Assembly (NCBI GenBank): GCA_033398695.1 | Contig: CM065811.1 | Span: 112,329,501 to 112,393,500, forward strand | Direction of reading: 5' to 3' | Length of the DNA: 64,000 nucleotides | Source of the DNA: Orobanche coerulescens | Lineage: Eukaryota > Streptophyta > Magnoliopsida > Lamiales > Orobanchaceae | Shown here: positions 21,458 through 32,255 of the stretch, one piece after another | Numbering within the stretch: position 1 is the stretch's first letter | Layout of the letters: each line of letters opens with the position of its first letter | Notes under the pieces: model-generated | The model's database searches: none | The model's input: only the letters and a program-made list of their open reading frames with translations | Told to the model about the DNA's origin: nothing | Position numbers and translations under genes: made by a program

Positions 21458-22721
21458 CACTACACCATAGATTGCATACAGCAACGTGTAAAATACGTTG
21501 CAATATGCCCTAAATTCATTGCAATAGGGCCTATTGCAACGATTATGCAAAAATCAAGCGTGCACTTTGCTCTGGTTGCCATAGGGCCCTTATGGCAACA
21601 AATTTGGTACCATATTGCAACGGAATATTATCGTTGCAAATATAGTATATGGCAACGATTTAACGGCTATAGCAACATGTTTAATACCATTGCAATATCT
21701 TGGACTACCTATGGCAACATTTTTTTGCAACGATTTTTTTGTGTTAATTGTTGCAATACATGGATTCAGGCAACCCTAAGGCAACATATATATGCCCAAT
21801 TGCAACGTATTTAGAATCAAATGCAATCTAATTTTATTAATGAATATGACATATATGGCAACATTTAAGCTTCTATTGCAATGCTAAATAAAAAAACTGG
21901 CATGACCATTAAATTTATTTCAATTGGTATATCGTAACATCAATCCAACCGAGCAATATTACTGTTGTTCCAACATCAAGACTAATTTTAGGAAAATGAC
22001 CAAGTTGAAGCAAAATAACTAAGTTCAAGTGACACACAATCTAACTTAGTAATACATAGACCAATATCTTAGTTAAACATTATATAAACATGAGTCATGG
22101 CTCTTCTTCCTCTTCCTATTCCTCTTCCTCTTCATCTTCATCTTCATCTTCATATATCTTCATCTTCATCCGTCTCACCTCCGTCCTCAATAGAAGTAGT
22201 AGCACATCTAAATCCTTCTCTGAATCATTATGGACTTCTCCCAATCTGAAATTAGAAAAAAAAAATTAGCTCATCACAAAGTAGTTAGCTCACCCACCTC
22301 AAGATATAATAAGACACAACCTTGAAAAATTCCACCGCATCATCAAAGAAGCAACAAATACTCCTCTTTGCCAATAAGAAAATAAATTCGAGCCATTAAA
22401 TCATTAACGAACATAAAAACCAAACTCCTTGTGTGTGTGAACTTCCCTGTGTGTGTGTAAACCAATAACCATACTTACTTCCCCTCACTGCTCATAAATC
22501 ATGCTACTATATCGAACCAAACACAATAAGCACAGCAGCAGAATCCAATAATGAGCAAAGAAGATGCTATAACGCTAGCAGCAGGAACAATATGTAGCGG
22601 CAGCAGAATGATATACGTCGAAAGCAGAATGATCAAAGCTAGCGGCAGAATAAATTACAACTAGCATCTCATCAATTATATACAGACCCAAAATATAGAC
22701 TGGAAAGCATAAAGTGTCGAC

Positions 22722-22841
22722 CTTCTGTGCTTGAATGACTGTTCTTGGAAATCCATCAAGAATAAAACCTTTCTGGCATGAAGGCTTCTTCAATGCGTCG
22801 TTTATTATCTCAACAACCAAATCATCAGAAACAAGTTCTCC
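22722..22841 (-). pseudogene. Adenylate kinase exon captured by CACTA element
   Basis: Exactly 40 codons in phase 0 lie between an acceptor (ATTCCTCAG, 22842-22850) and a donor-like GTCGAC (22716-22721). The peptide contains [10 protein letters not shown] and [10 protein letters not shown]; the D-G-F-P-R run is the adenylate kinase family signature and GELVSDDL belongs to the AMP-binding part. Adenylate kinase converts ATP + AMP to two ADP; this fragment lacks the P-loop and the lid, so it is not an enzyme. No other exon of the gene was recognised nearby. The reading frame and splice edge are intact, suggesting a fairly recent capture. Confidence 0.85.
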
Positions 22842-23644
22842 CTGAGGAATCATAACAAAGAGTTGGTGAGAAGGAATTATTTCTTTCCAGGTTGCAGGTA
22901 TAGCAGACTAAAGAATAGACCTTTTCCATTTTTACGGTTAACTAATAATGACACATTTTTCTTTTCATTTCTAGTCGATTAAATTTGATGAAATCCACAA
23001 TCAGTTTCCTAAAAATCGCCGACATCAACACTCATCGCCGACCAACCACCATAATGTTTCATAATCCATAACAAAAGCATAATGGTTACCTAGTAGAAAT
23101 ATCGTCAGACCCATCAAGTTTCAGAGGGTAATTATTAGATATAAAAGGAAGATGTCGTCAACAATTTCCGTCACTGAAGCCGCAAGTCCACCACGAAATC
23201 AAGTATTTAGAAGTTCATATCATACCATGAGTTGTTCGGCACAAAACAATAGGGGAAGAATTGATCGAAAGTTGTCATGAAATGTAACCCAACCAGTCTT
23301 GACTGACTGCACTTAATCGGAATTAAATCAGAATTTGTTGGCATACATGTGTGTTAGAATAAATAAATGCAAAGGTGTAGTCATTTATTGATTGATCAAC
23401 ATCATACACATGATGCAACTAATCAACCCTTTTTTATTCACCATCACTGAAAATCAACAAACCGCAATATATGTTAGAATTACATCACAACTCACGCATT
23501 TATAAATGGAAGGCAAGAAGGCGTCCATTGGATGATAATGCCAGCTTATCTGTTTAACATCCATCTGGGCTGAGAGTGGAGTATTTTCTATGTAAGTATA
23601 CATCATCATCATCAATGCACGCACACAAGTTTAAGTTATCGTTC

Positions 23645-24396
23645 TCAAAATTTCTCCCCGTAGTAATATGCTGTCCCAACCATTAGTGCAACCGTAGCAC
23701 CTTGCACAACCACACGAGCCCTCATTAGTTTCTGACCCAAACGGGAATTTCCCTGTCTGAAACTAATTAAACCAGCTGTGAGCACCCCTGCTGTCATTAG
23801 AGCACCTGAGATCCCAAAACAAACCATATATATATATATATATATTATTATTATGTGTTGACCTCAGAGGAATGTTTGCGGCATTCCAACACCAACTATT
23901 GTTTCCATTATTGAGGCACTAGAAACCCAAACATCATACATTGCTCGTAACAATCAATCAATCAATCAATCTTCACTATATTTTGAGGCGCTAATCTACC
24001 AAATACACACACACACGCACATATATATTGACTTTCTTTACAACCTTAACATCACAATTCCATCCTATTTGAAATTGCATACTTATAAGTGAGGTGTTTC
24101 GTTGGTGATCTTTCCAGATACTTGGGCTTTGTCATATGACTCATAATCTCATGTTTAGGTATTCACAGAGAGAAATGGATCACCAATAGTAATTAATCTT
24201 AAGTTCTGGTCATAATTATTATGGAGATAAACAAACTGAAAAGAAAAAGTATATTGAAAATGCTACTCAGGTTACAAAACAGTGAAGCATAAAGAGAAGG
24301 AGAAAATTTACCAACTGGGACAAGGGGATTCCTAACTCGCTTTTTCTCCTGAAATAGTTCTTCTAGCTCCGAATTGATAGCACCCATCTGATTCAT
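23645..24396 (-). CDS. Small HIG1-domain (hypoxia-induced) membrane protein, captured in CACTA element
   Basis: Two coding exons, 24396-24312 and 23805-23645, are separated by an intron with GT (24310-24311) and AG (23806-23807). Joined, they keep frame and give 81 residues ending in TGA. The N-terminus is hydrophilic (ELEELFQEKKRVRNPLVPVG). Two predicted membrane segments follow, around residues 29-45 and 62-76, linked by the RQGNSRLGQKLMRARVVVQG loop typical of HIG1/RCF1-like proteins, which act in the mitochondrial inner membrane with respiratory complexes. A further 5' exon is visible (24687-24840). I see no break, so this may be a complete gene copy. Its location inside a transposon says captured; whether it is expressed is unknown. 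The family call rests on remembered motif similarity. Confidence 0.75.
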
Positions 24397-24404
24397 TTTC
24401 CTCA

Positions 24405-24840
24405 GCTTAATTAAAAAAGAAACACCAATTCTACGAACAAAATTATGCTATTAATACTACGAATATCATCATTTCTGAACGAATGATTATTGTCAGAGAC
24501 ATTAGGAGACCCTAATACAGAGATATTGTTTTGCAGAAATCATGTGAAATTTGGAATAAACAAAAATTCCCTCAAATAATTATAAGAAATCCTTTGAAAA
24601 TAGCGAATACGACATAGGAAGATCAAAACTGTCAGAGGATTAGGGTTTGGATGCGGGTAAGAACGCCTAGGGCGGGCGAGACTTACACAGTGTATCTGGT
24701 GGTGGTGATGCGGCCTGGTGGTGGAGGCGGATGCTTTTCCTGAAGGTGGTCGCGGCGTATTGTTCTAGTTGTTTTCGACGTGAGTGTTAGGTGGCGAGTT
24801 TGGGCTGAGGGAGCGGCGAGGGTTTGAGATAATGTGGTTA
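24405..24840 (-). other. 5' untranslated exon and first intron of the HIG1-type gene
   Basis: On the minus strand a GC-rich segment (about 24840-24687) ends at a consensus donor GTAAGT (24681-24686). An acceptor TTTTTAATTAAG ends at 24406, nine bases before the ATG. This gives a plausible 5' leader exon and a 281 bp intron. The 5' limit of the exon is not defined. Confidence 0.55.
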
Positions 24841-25077
24841 GTGTTTTAATGTTTCAAAAGCCCGCTCAATTTCTTTAGTACCCGCCTAAATCTTGGGCCC
24901 AAAATTGCTATGTACAGCAACGAATTCTTAAATTGTTGCAATAGAATGTAAATTTTACACTATTTCCAACTTTTTCGCTTCAATTGTAACACTTTATAAA
25001 TGCATTGCAATATATCCGAGCTGGTCTATCAATAGCAACGTTTTTTGATGAAATTTTTGAAATCTGGTTGCTATAGC

Positions 25078-25363
25078 CAATCAGGCCAACTCCACATATA
25101 CCCATCAATCGTAATTCAACAAAATACACACAACCGACTATAATATCACTATAAATATAACTCATATCTTCATCCAATTCAGATACCCTTAATTAATATT
25201 AACGTCAATCATTTAAAGCTCACAAGCACCACAAATATATATATATATATATATATATAAATAACATACATATATTAATATAAAAAAACACACACGCTTC
25301 GAACAACTATGATTTTGCAGAGACATAAATCGTATATCAAGGTATTTGCCTCGGTAATCTATC
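25078..25363. repeat. Right copy of direct duplication around the CACTA element
   Basis: Near-identical to 21182-21457, with a longer (TA)n run. Here the LTR sequence continues uninterrupted into GCGAATACTC, the sequence expected in an intact Tekay-X LTR (compare 8590). Confidence 0.85.
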
Positions 25364-25913
25364 GCGAATACTCCGGAGAACACGGTCGATCAGAAAGCTC
25401 CAGAACCTCGACGAAAACAACGAACGAAAGGGTTAAACACCGACTCTTCGCAAGGAACTCGATCCTAATATCCTATCATCAATCAAACAACAATCACACG
25501 AGGGAAAACATCATAGAACGCTCGAATTCCCTCTACGACATTTTATCGGACACCTTGAAGGCGTCAATTTAGAACTCAATAAAACGACGAATCACTAGCA
25601 ATTAAACCGTGGAACAACAATGAAATTGGTAGAATACAAATAGATTATTGATAATCCTTCAATAATTTAAGCTAAGTTAGAATAAACGGACAAAATCATT
25701 CAAAATCCCCAATTTTCCCAAAACTAAGATTTTAGGAAAACTTACCATGATTTGGTCGATCGGAGGAGATTACGTAATGATTAGTCGATGTTAGGAACTC
25801 AGGAAATTCGTGGATTGATAGTTTATATGATTTTCTCACACCCTTCAAGCTCTGGCCATGGAAAGGAATGAGGATGGAATGAGAGAACGAGTGAAAACTC
25901 GACTGCTCAGCCA

Positions 25914-26220
25914 TTTATATAGACCCGCACGACGCACAAGCAGCCGGTCGTGCGTGACTCGTGCGCCAAGAACATGCCAGAAGCTTCCGGAAACGCACGA
26001 GCATGATGCTCGGGCATTCGATCGTGTGTCGGGTCATGCGCTGCACTGCCTGGCCTCTGCCGCACAGCACGAGCATCTCGCACGAGCACCACGCACGAGC
26101 ACCGCTCGTGCGCCTGCTCCTGGCAGCCCAGTGCCGCACGAGCATCGACCTGTGTACTGGTTCGTGCGCCCTGCTCGTGCGCACCTGGACGGTTCATGCC
26201 GCACCTGGCCGGCCAGTGCC
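25914..26220 (-). promoter_or_regulatory. TATA box and GCACGAGC array, Tekay-X LTR copy C
   Basis: On the minus strand TATATAAA (25914-25921) is preceded by a dense array of GCACGAGC/GCTCGTGC words (about 25927-26220), with spacers including GAAGCTTCCGG and CTGGCCTCTGCC. It is the Tekay-X counterpart of the arrays in the other LTRs. Confidence 0.75.
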
Positions 26221-26544
26221 TAGCCACCATGACTCGACGACTCGATTTTCCAAAATCGCACGGAAACGAACATGATGAAACACTCGGTAGGAATCTCGAT
26301 CAGGAATTCCAATTTTAATCATGCGCCGAGAGAAACATAGCGAAAGAAAGGATGTATCGGAGGATAATAATATTATAAATCACAAAAATCGATATATACG
26401 AAAACGGGAAAAATATGATTATTACAGAATTTGTTGTGGCTAGATTTTTCAGAAGGAACTTGTGAACCATCATGTTTTTTTGAAGAAAAGTTCCTCCAAT
26501 TTGATTATATCATCTAAGACAGTATGAAAATATCGATGAAAATA

Positions 26545-26841
26545 TCAACTTACTATCTCAGATGAACGACGGAAGATGACTGCAAGTTCACATTGAGAAA
26601 TATTGTGTCCTAGCAACCAAAGTGTTTTTATAACTTGTTCTTCAACGCTTCCTTGTAGAGTTGGTCTAAGACAACCTTCTCTAATTAATAACTCACACAA
26701 CCCAATGAACCCCCTATAACTTATCCTTATAACCTTATGACAGAGATTGCTTGAAGATAAATAATCCAATATTTCACTTCGTACTCGTTCACTTTCAAGC
26801 TTAATTTCACATGTCATATCATATTGTTCCTGAGTAGACAT
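26545..26841 (-). pseudogene. PIF/Harbinger transposase N-terminal fragment
   Basis: The 98-residue frame contains CRISYRGFIGLCELL-like sequence (ISYRGFIGLCELLIREGCL, then LRPTLQGSVEEQVIKTLW, then LLGHNISQCELAVIFRRSSE). This fits the N-terminal domain of plant HARBI1-like transposases, where RPT...VEEQV...LGHN...FRRS is conserved. The frame ends at GTAAGTTG, a good donor site (26544 leftward), so it could be a complete first exon. No catalytic DDE exon was found to the left, where Tekay-X begins at 26426; Tekay-X probably inserted into this old element. Confidence 0.7.
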
Positions 26842-27161
26842 TTACGTCTCATATACCAACAAACAGCAACACACACTACATGAGCTCCGGCTAATTTATA
26901 TAAGTGATCCATTAATATGACAAGTTTAACTTTGTCATCCATCTTAACAAAATAAATAATCAGTATTTGAACATTAAATACAACAATAATGACAAAAGGC
27001 GAAAATCTATCAAGAAAAAGATGAATTGAAAAAATTCAAAGCACAGCCATATGCTTATTTGAGCAAGGGTAAATCAAAGCACAACCATATACTAAATTCA
27101 TAATCCATCAATTCAAAACTAAATGCAGAACTTTTATTTGTTGCCCATTAATGTCGGATTA
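26842..27161. other. AT-rich sequence, nothing recognised
   Basis: Contains no convincing frame or repeat. It may be 5' sequence of the Harbinger element whose exon lies at 26545-26841. Confidence 0.4.
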
Positions 27162-28409
27162 TCTTATATATATAAAGATTAAGTCCTCTTAATTAATGTG
27201 GAGTATTAAAGTTTAAATGTCATTATACCAAATATATAATTTTAATATATAAAATGTGGAGTCATAATAATCTATACTACTTCCAATCAATGCTTGAAGA
27301 ATTTCGAAATACACATATCTTTATCATAAGATTTTAACGTCTATCTTTTGGTGTGCAATAATTGAATTTCAACAATAAATGAACGATTAAACTACTCATC
27401 CATCTTTTCATCTGCTTACAAGCTAACGTTTCTCACTATATATAGTCCATTTTATTGTTTATTGCCAAACAATTTTGACTTAATACGTTTGTATATACGT
27501 CGATCCGTTAACATATCTATACTTCTATTAAAAGAGAGTCGTGACACATATCACTCTCTAAGTTTTTTGATTTTTTATTTTAAAATATAGTTTATATATA
27601 AAGATGTATTTTTAAATTTCTTCAAAAAAATTCTAGATATGTATTGTGGGAGTTTTATTCCACAACTTACACTCATCTACCAATAAAAAAAATCCTTACT
27701 TTATTTTTCTAGCTTAAAATTTTAAATGTTTATAATATTTTAAATCAAGTTTATTTTTAATGAAAAATATATCAAATTAATTTTTATTTCACAATTTTCA
27801 ACTAGACATCCATATGAATATAATAAATTTGATGGATTTACAATAATGACTGATTGCACAAAAAAATTATATTATAAAAACTATGAATATTTATTTTCAG
27901 TAAAATTAATTGATGCAAAATAAAAATATATTAACTCATTTATTGCTTACATAAAAAACAAATTATTATATTTATTTAATTATAATAACTAAAAATAATA
28001 AAACATACACTGCACACACACACATATTAAGACTTAATCACATATTACTTTCGTCTCTAAAATTTGCTCCTACTTTTTTTCGGTATTTCCAGGAAATTTG
28101 TTCATGTAATGGACACTAATTGACTTAATACTCCGCTAATGTGGTACTATTTCTTAAATTATATTACACCTCATAATACACTCAATATGTCTTTTATTAA
28201 TATTACGCTAATATGATATTCATGTCGAAGATTATCAAAAATAAATTTAGAGATCGAGAAATTATTTTCTAATAAGAGAATATCTTATGCGGTGCATCGC
28301 ACCGGAGAACATCTAGTATCTTATATAAAAATAAGTTTTTGACACAAATAAGAGTTTGATTTTGTAATAGCAAACAAAACATGTGCATCGCACGGGTTAG
28401 AATGCCTCG
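27162..28409 (+). mobile_element. Possible older Helitron enclosing the one at 27516-28316
   Basis: A start-like TCTTATATATATAAAGATTAAG region (27162) and an end-like hairpin GTGCATCGCAC followed by GGGTTAGAATGCCTCG (28383-28409) resemble Helitron termini. The end reads CTCG in place of CTAG. The two ends fall neatly outside the clearer Helitron, so one Helitron may have inserted in another. Weak evidence. Confidence 0.35.
27516..28316 (+). mobile_element. Non-autonomous Helitron (801 bp)
   Basis: Starts TCTATACTTCTATTAAAAG and ends with hairpin CGGTGCATCGCACCG, then 10 bases, then CTAG. It sits between A (27515) and T (28317), the Helitron target AT, with no duplication. Interior is AT-rich with no Rep/helicase frame. 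Confidence 0.82.
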
Positions 28410-29252
28410 TATAAATAAAAGTATAATCCAACTCCAGTAATAATTAGCGGAATGAATTAATAAATAGCAACACATACAAGGATCACCAGATGCTGAAATT
28501 GCTAATGAATGAACAAGTAGCAGCCATATCCAATAGCAACCGAGCTTCTCTTTCAAATTTCTCTATTTCTTTTACTGGATTTTGTTTCTGCTTGTCATTC
28601 TAATATTTTTTATTGGATTTCTTTGTTACTTTATCAGCTAATTAAATATGTCTTTAGAAATTGAAATCCCATAGCAACCATGTGCAAGAGTTAAAAAGAA
28701 GAGATCTATAAGAATAAACACAAAATCAGTAGCAACCTACATACAAGCACAATATTAATGGTAATAATTAGATGAAAACTAACCGAAGAAAACTGATCGG
28801 GGTCCCGCCGTTCGTCGAAAGAGAGAAATCTTGAGAAGATGAGCTGGTTTAATTGAACAGGAAATGACCAGATGCAAATAGATGAGAAAGGGGATGTTAT
28901 CGATGAATTTAGGTTGAAGGATTTAATTGATATTAAATAAATTTGACAAGGGTAATGTTGGAAATTACTTTTTCAACCCTTCTAAACACCCCAAGTCGGT
29001 GGGTTTACATCCGGAGGAAATCATACATAAAACAATCCCTTCCAAACTCCTCCGCAACCCCTCAAAACCCTTGCCCTTCTAAAATTATGTCTCCCGGACA
29101 AGGGTTGTTAGAACCCTTACTAACCCTTCGAAACCAATCATCCAATCAATCTCTAAATCCCAAATTATTCCACCCTTGTTAATACTCACTTTTTCTTGTA
29201 ACTTATTTTATCATTGAAATTTAAAAATTATCGTTAAACAGGGAGAATGATC
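28410..29252. other. Unassigned sequence, possible MITE remnant at about 28948-29185
   Basis: No gene seen. The stretch 28948-29185 opens with AAGGGTAATG and closes with CCACCCTTGTTAA, a weak inverted repeat (AAGGGT/ACCCTT), and has an internal CAAGGGTTGTTAGAACCCTT inverted repeat. This is suggestive of a Harbinger- or hAT-like MITE but no target duplication is clear. Confidence 0.35.
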
Positions 29253-30208
29253 TGTTGTGCAGCGATTTATACGCCTCGACAGCGATCGGCATAAGGGCCG
29301 AGCGACCAAGCCAGCATCAAATAATCCAAGGCAGACTTGCCAAGCGAAGAGTCCAACCGAGATCAGGTACCGAGCGATCGACGTCCAGGGCGATCGCCTC
29401 TTGACACCTAGCGATCGACTCTGGTGCCCGACTAAAGACGACCGCATCATGTCACGTGGAAAGCCAACATCCTTCAAGTCTACGAAGACCGAATCTCGGA
29501 GTGAAGGCCCACGTGCAGATCTGCAAAAGGTGCCGCAGAATAAGGATCTTTGACTCCAGCCCATCAACAGCTGTCGGTGACAAGGACAGCCTCACATACC
29601 GACAGACCAGCCGAAAGGTCCTAGGTGGGACCTCCCAAGACAGCGACATAAGACGCGTGTTGTCTTCTCATTGGCTCGCACATCCGGCTGCCAGCAGCAG
29701 TTGCGGACTTTAAGGAGACCAACCCATGTGCTAAAGACGACGCCCGCTTATTTAATACAGTAAAGGCGATCGCCCAGCTACCTTGACTCCTATAAATAGG
29801 AGACCTCCAGCAACTTGAAAAAGGTTCATAAATTGTTTTCATACGAGAGTTGCGAAACTATCAGTCTTCCGAGAGTTGGATCAGGAACATAGAATCCTAC
29901 ATGGAATTCTACACAGCATCCCATCTTTATTACAAGAACTCACAGAGCATCAACTCTGGTTCTTCCGGCAATTATCAGCACTCAAGAGCTAGATAACTAG
30001 GGTCTTTACACCCATTGTAATTGTACTCTAACATTAATATTTGTACTCCTAAGTATTCGTATTAACAATATCTCGCGAGAGCATTCAAGCCCGGGACTAA
30101 CAACCCCGGCAAATCTTGTGTTATCTACTTTTCCTCGGACGTGCTCTCGCATTTTGTTTGTTACTCATCCATTCCAGCAAACCCTTCCGAATAATATTTT
30201 GGGTAACA
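29253..30208 (+). repeat. 5' LTR of a Tat-type Ty3/gypsy element
   Basis: The right edge is set by GGGTAACA followed by ACAATTGGCGTTAGAAGGAGGG, the leader/primer region typical of Tat-group elements. A TATA box, TATAAATAGG, is at 29791-29800 after a U3 rich in CGATCGCC/GCGATCG words. The left edge (TGTTGTGC at 29253, or TGATCTG at 29248) is a guess from the TG rule because no second LTR lies in the window. Open frames on both strands at 29211-29842 do not resemble proteins. Confidence 0.7.
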
Positions 30209-30480
30209 ACAATTGGCGTTAGAAGGAGGGCAAGCTGGACAGTTTAATGGCTTAGCCGAAGCACCGTCAATCTCCCAAACCGGTCGCCCGAGTCGAACGC
30301 GACATGCCGGAATACTCACACGAGTCGACCCCCGATCAACCTCGGCGGCCGTATCTATATGCTTCCATCAAGAGGTGGGAACCTCGGAGGTCTTTCCTCG
30401 ATTCCCACCATGTCAAACCAAAGGCTACTGCCTGAGCAACGCCTCCAAAAAAGAGGATGACTCGCTCGCCTTCTAAAGTT
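30209..30480 (+). other. Tat primer-binding region and leader
   Basis: Opens with the TTGGCGTTAGAAGGAGGG block expected after a Tat LTR. It then becomes GC-rich non-coding sequence leading directly into the tandem repeats. No gag is recognisable, so a large internal deletion or a non-autonomous derivative is likely. Confidence 0.6.
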
Positions 30481-30753
30481 CGTCATCTAACATGATGGAC
30501 CTAGGCAAGCGATCGCCTCCCCCAGCACAACGTATACCGTCGAGGATCGCCATCTAACATGACAGTCTGAGGTAGAAGAGTGCCGCCATGGTCGCGAAGA
30601 TCGATGAATCCGACGATCCGTCCATGCAAGGTTCCTTTGGGCAGAGATCGCTCGCCCTTCGTTTAAATACGAGGCAGGCATAGCCGAAGGACTCTCCAAA
30701 ACAAATCAGAGGATGACTCGCTCGCCCTCTAAAGTTCGTCATTAACATGAAGG
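30481..30753 (+). repeat. About 250 bp tandem repeat of Tat element, unit 1 and start of unit 2
   Basis: Unit 1 starts CGTCATCTAACATGATGG and contains GGCAAGCGATCGCCTCCCC, GTATACCGTCGAGGATCGCC and AGAGATCGCTCGCCC. The next unit begins at about 30730 (CGTCATTAACATGAAGG) and is cut by Copia-B at 30754. Confidence 0.8.
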
Positions 30754-32241
30754 TGTTAGGATTGTATACTGCAAAGCATACTTTATGCTTGTATTACCTA
30801 ATTTCCCTGTTACTACCTATGAGGATATTAATTACATTTAATCACATATTTTGCATATTTATTCACGTTATGGTTATGCAAATGAAATATCTAATTATTT
30901 TATATTGTAAATAATGTGGTGTATTGGTGTCACACGGAAGATCACATTATCGGTGCCTTATAAAATAATATAATAGTTCACAACCTATATAATTATTAGA
31001 CAAATTATATAAAAGGTTGTAGTGTATGCTTGAGAAAAGTTGGTCTTGACTATTAGCATACATTAGCGTATTTGCATATGTTGAACTGGATCGAGGTGAG
31101 ATAGTATCTTCTGTACTGACTGTAAGAAGAACGTAAATCTCGGATAATTATTATTTCTTAATTCTAAGTATATAATATTTAATTGTGTATTTATAATAAT
31201 TATTGCTTTGATTTACCATAGGTGAGAGTCAGAATGGTCGACTCAATAAGCCTCGTATCTTGGGCAATAATATTGTTTATACGACAGTTATTATTATTAC
31301 AAGAAATCGTGTCCCGAATCGTGCGGGTTGATGATGTCCCCTTGAGAAGTTCGATAATGATTATTATATTAAACCCTGCAGGTGGATTTAATTCCGATAT
31401 AATAGTAAGGTTCGAGTGGTACTACTCTTGGATAAGATATTAATTAATTAAAGCTGTCAGTAGCTTATAATTAATTAATGGACATTCGATATCTTAAACA
31501 CGGGAAATAATATATTTAATGAGGAGCCCAATTTCATAATTTGGGATTTTGGTAGGAAGTGCAATATCAACTTTTTAGTAGACTAAGTTGATATTAATAG
31601 ATTCATTATATTAGGAAGAGTCCTAATAAGGTAAGATGAATTTATTAGGGAGTCCTTCCATAATCCTCCTTTAGATCCCTAGTAGTAGTCCAAGAGCCTA
31701 TAAATAGGACATCTTGGGTGTTGGCCGATTTTCATCACTTTAATACACAAGGAATTTCGATTTTTCTTCTAAGTGTTTAATTGTGGATCTTGACTTGTGT
31801 CTTTGATTCCACAATTGAGAGAACACTTTTATTCTTGCTACATATCGAAATAACTTGAAGAAAAGAAAATCGAGAGTTGTGAGGGATATAAATCGGCCGA
31901 TCCAAAGGTTGTCCAAGAAAGATTCGGTAGCTCATTGCCCACACAACGTCCGGTTCAAGGCGGATCATACTCTAGAAGATCTAAAGATAGAAATACAAGG
32001 CGATCAAGACGGAAGTAACCAATAGTCTTCAAAAGGTAATATCCTATGATCTTGGATCTAGATTAGGATATTTTAATTATCAACATATTTAATTAATAAA
32101 TAATAAATAATATTTAAATTGCTTATTAGTCTTAGTAATTAATTAATTAGCATGCCTAAATAGATCTTATGCTCGTAGATGCGTAAAACGCGATTATCAT
32201 CTTTCCCAAACTTCGCTTCCGCTGCGTTTTAGTTTCCAACT
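30754..32241 (+). repeat. Copia-B 5' LTR (1488 bp)
   Basis: Starts TGTTAGGATTG; ends TTTCCAACT, one base off the CAACA seen at 49230. A TATA box CTATAAATAGG is at about 31698-31708. Homologous to 37613-37883 plus 47510-49230. Confidence 0.93.
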
Positions 32242-32243
32242 AT

Positions 32244-32254
32244 TGGTATCAGAG
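32244..32254 (+). other. Primer-binding site of Copia-B
   Basis: TGGTATCAGAG, complementary to the initiator-Met tRNA 3' end, two bases after the LTR. Confidence 0.9.
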
Positions 32255-32255
32255 A

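Larger units (their letters stand above)
21458..25077. mobile_element. CACTA element with captured gene sequences
   Basis: The left end starts CACTACACCATAGATTGC, the hallmark CACTA terminus, followed by many subterminal GCAACG/TTGCAA words in both orientations (21470-21830). Similar words recur at the right side (24900-25070). No CACTA transposase frame is present. The interior holds a small HIG1-type gene and an adenylate kinase exon on the minus strand, plus a (TCTTCA)n-like tract near 22100-22170. The right end lacks the expected ...TAGTG terminus: it stops at GTTGCTATAG and joins Tekay-X LTR sequence. A capturing (Pack-type) CACTA element with a lost right end is the best reading. Confidence 0.75.
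25078..26426 (-). repeat. Tekay-X LTR copy C (U3 end)
   Basis: Continues the Tekay-X LTR on the minus strand to its start, TGTAATAATCATATT, at 26426. The bases beyond it are not purine-rich, so this is the outer end of a 5' LTR or of a solo LTR. No internal region of Tekay-X remains in the window. Confidence 0.8.

Noticed and set aside
22722..24396. A fusion transcript encoding a HIG1-adenylate kinase protein
   Set aside because: The HIG1-type frame ends in a stop (23645) before the adenylate kinase exon, so a fusion protein is not supported.
29211..29842. Overlapping open frames on both strands
   Set aside because: They fall within the GC-rich Tat LTR and have no recognisable motif; open frames by chance are expected there.
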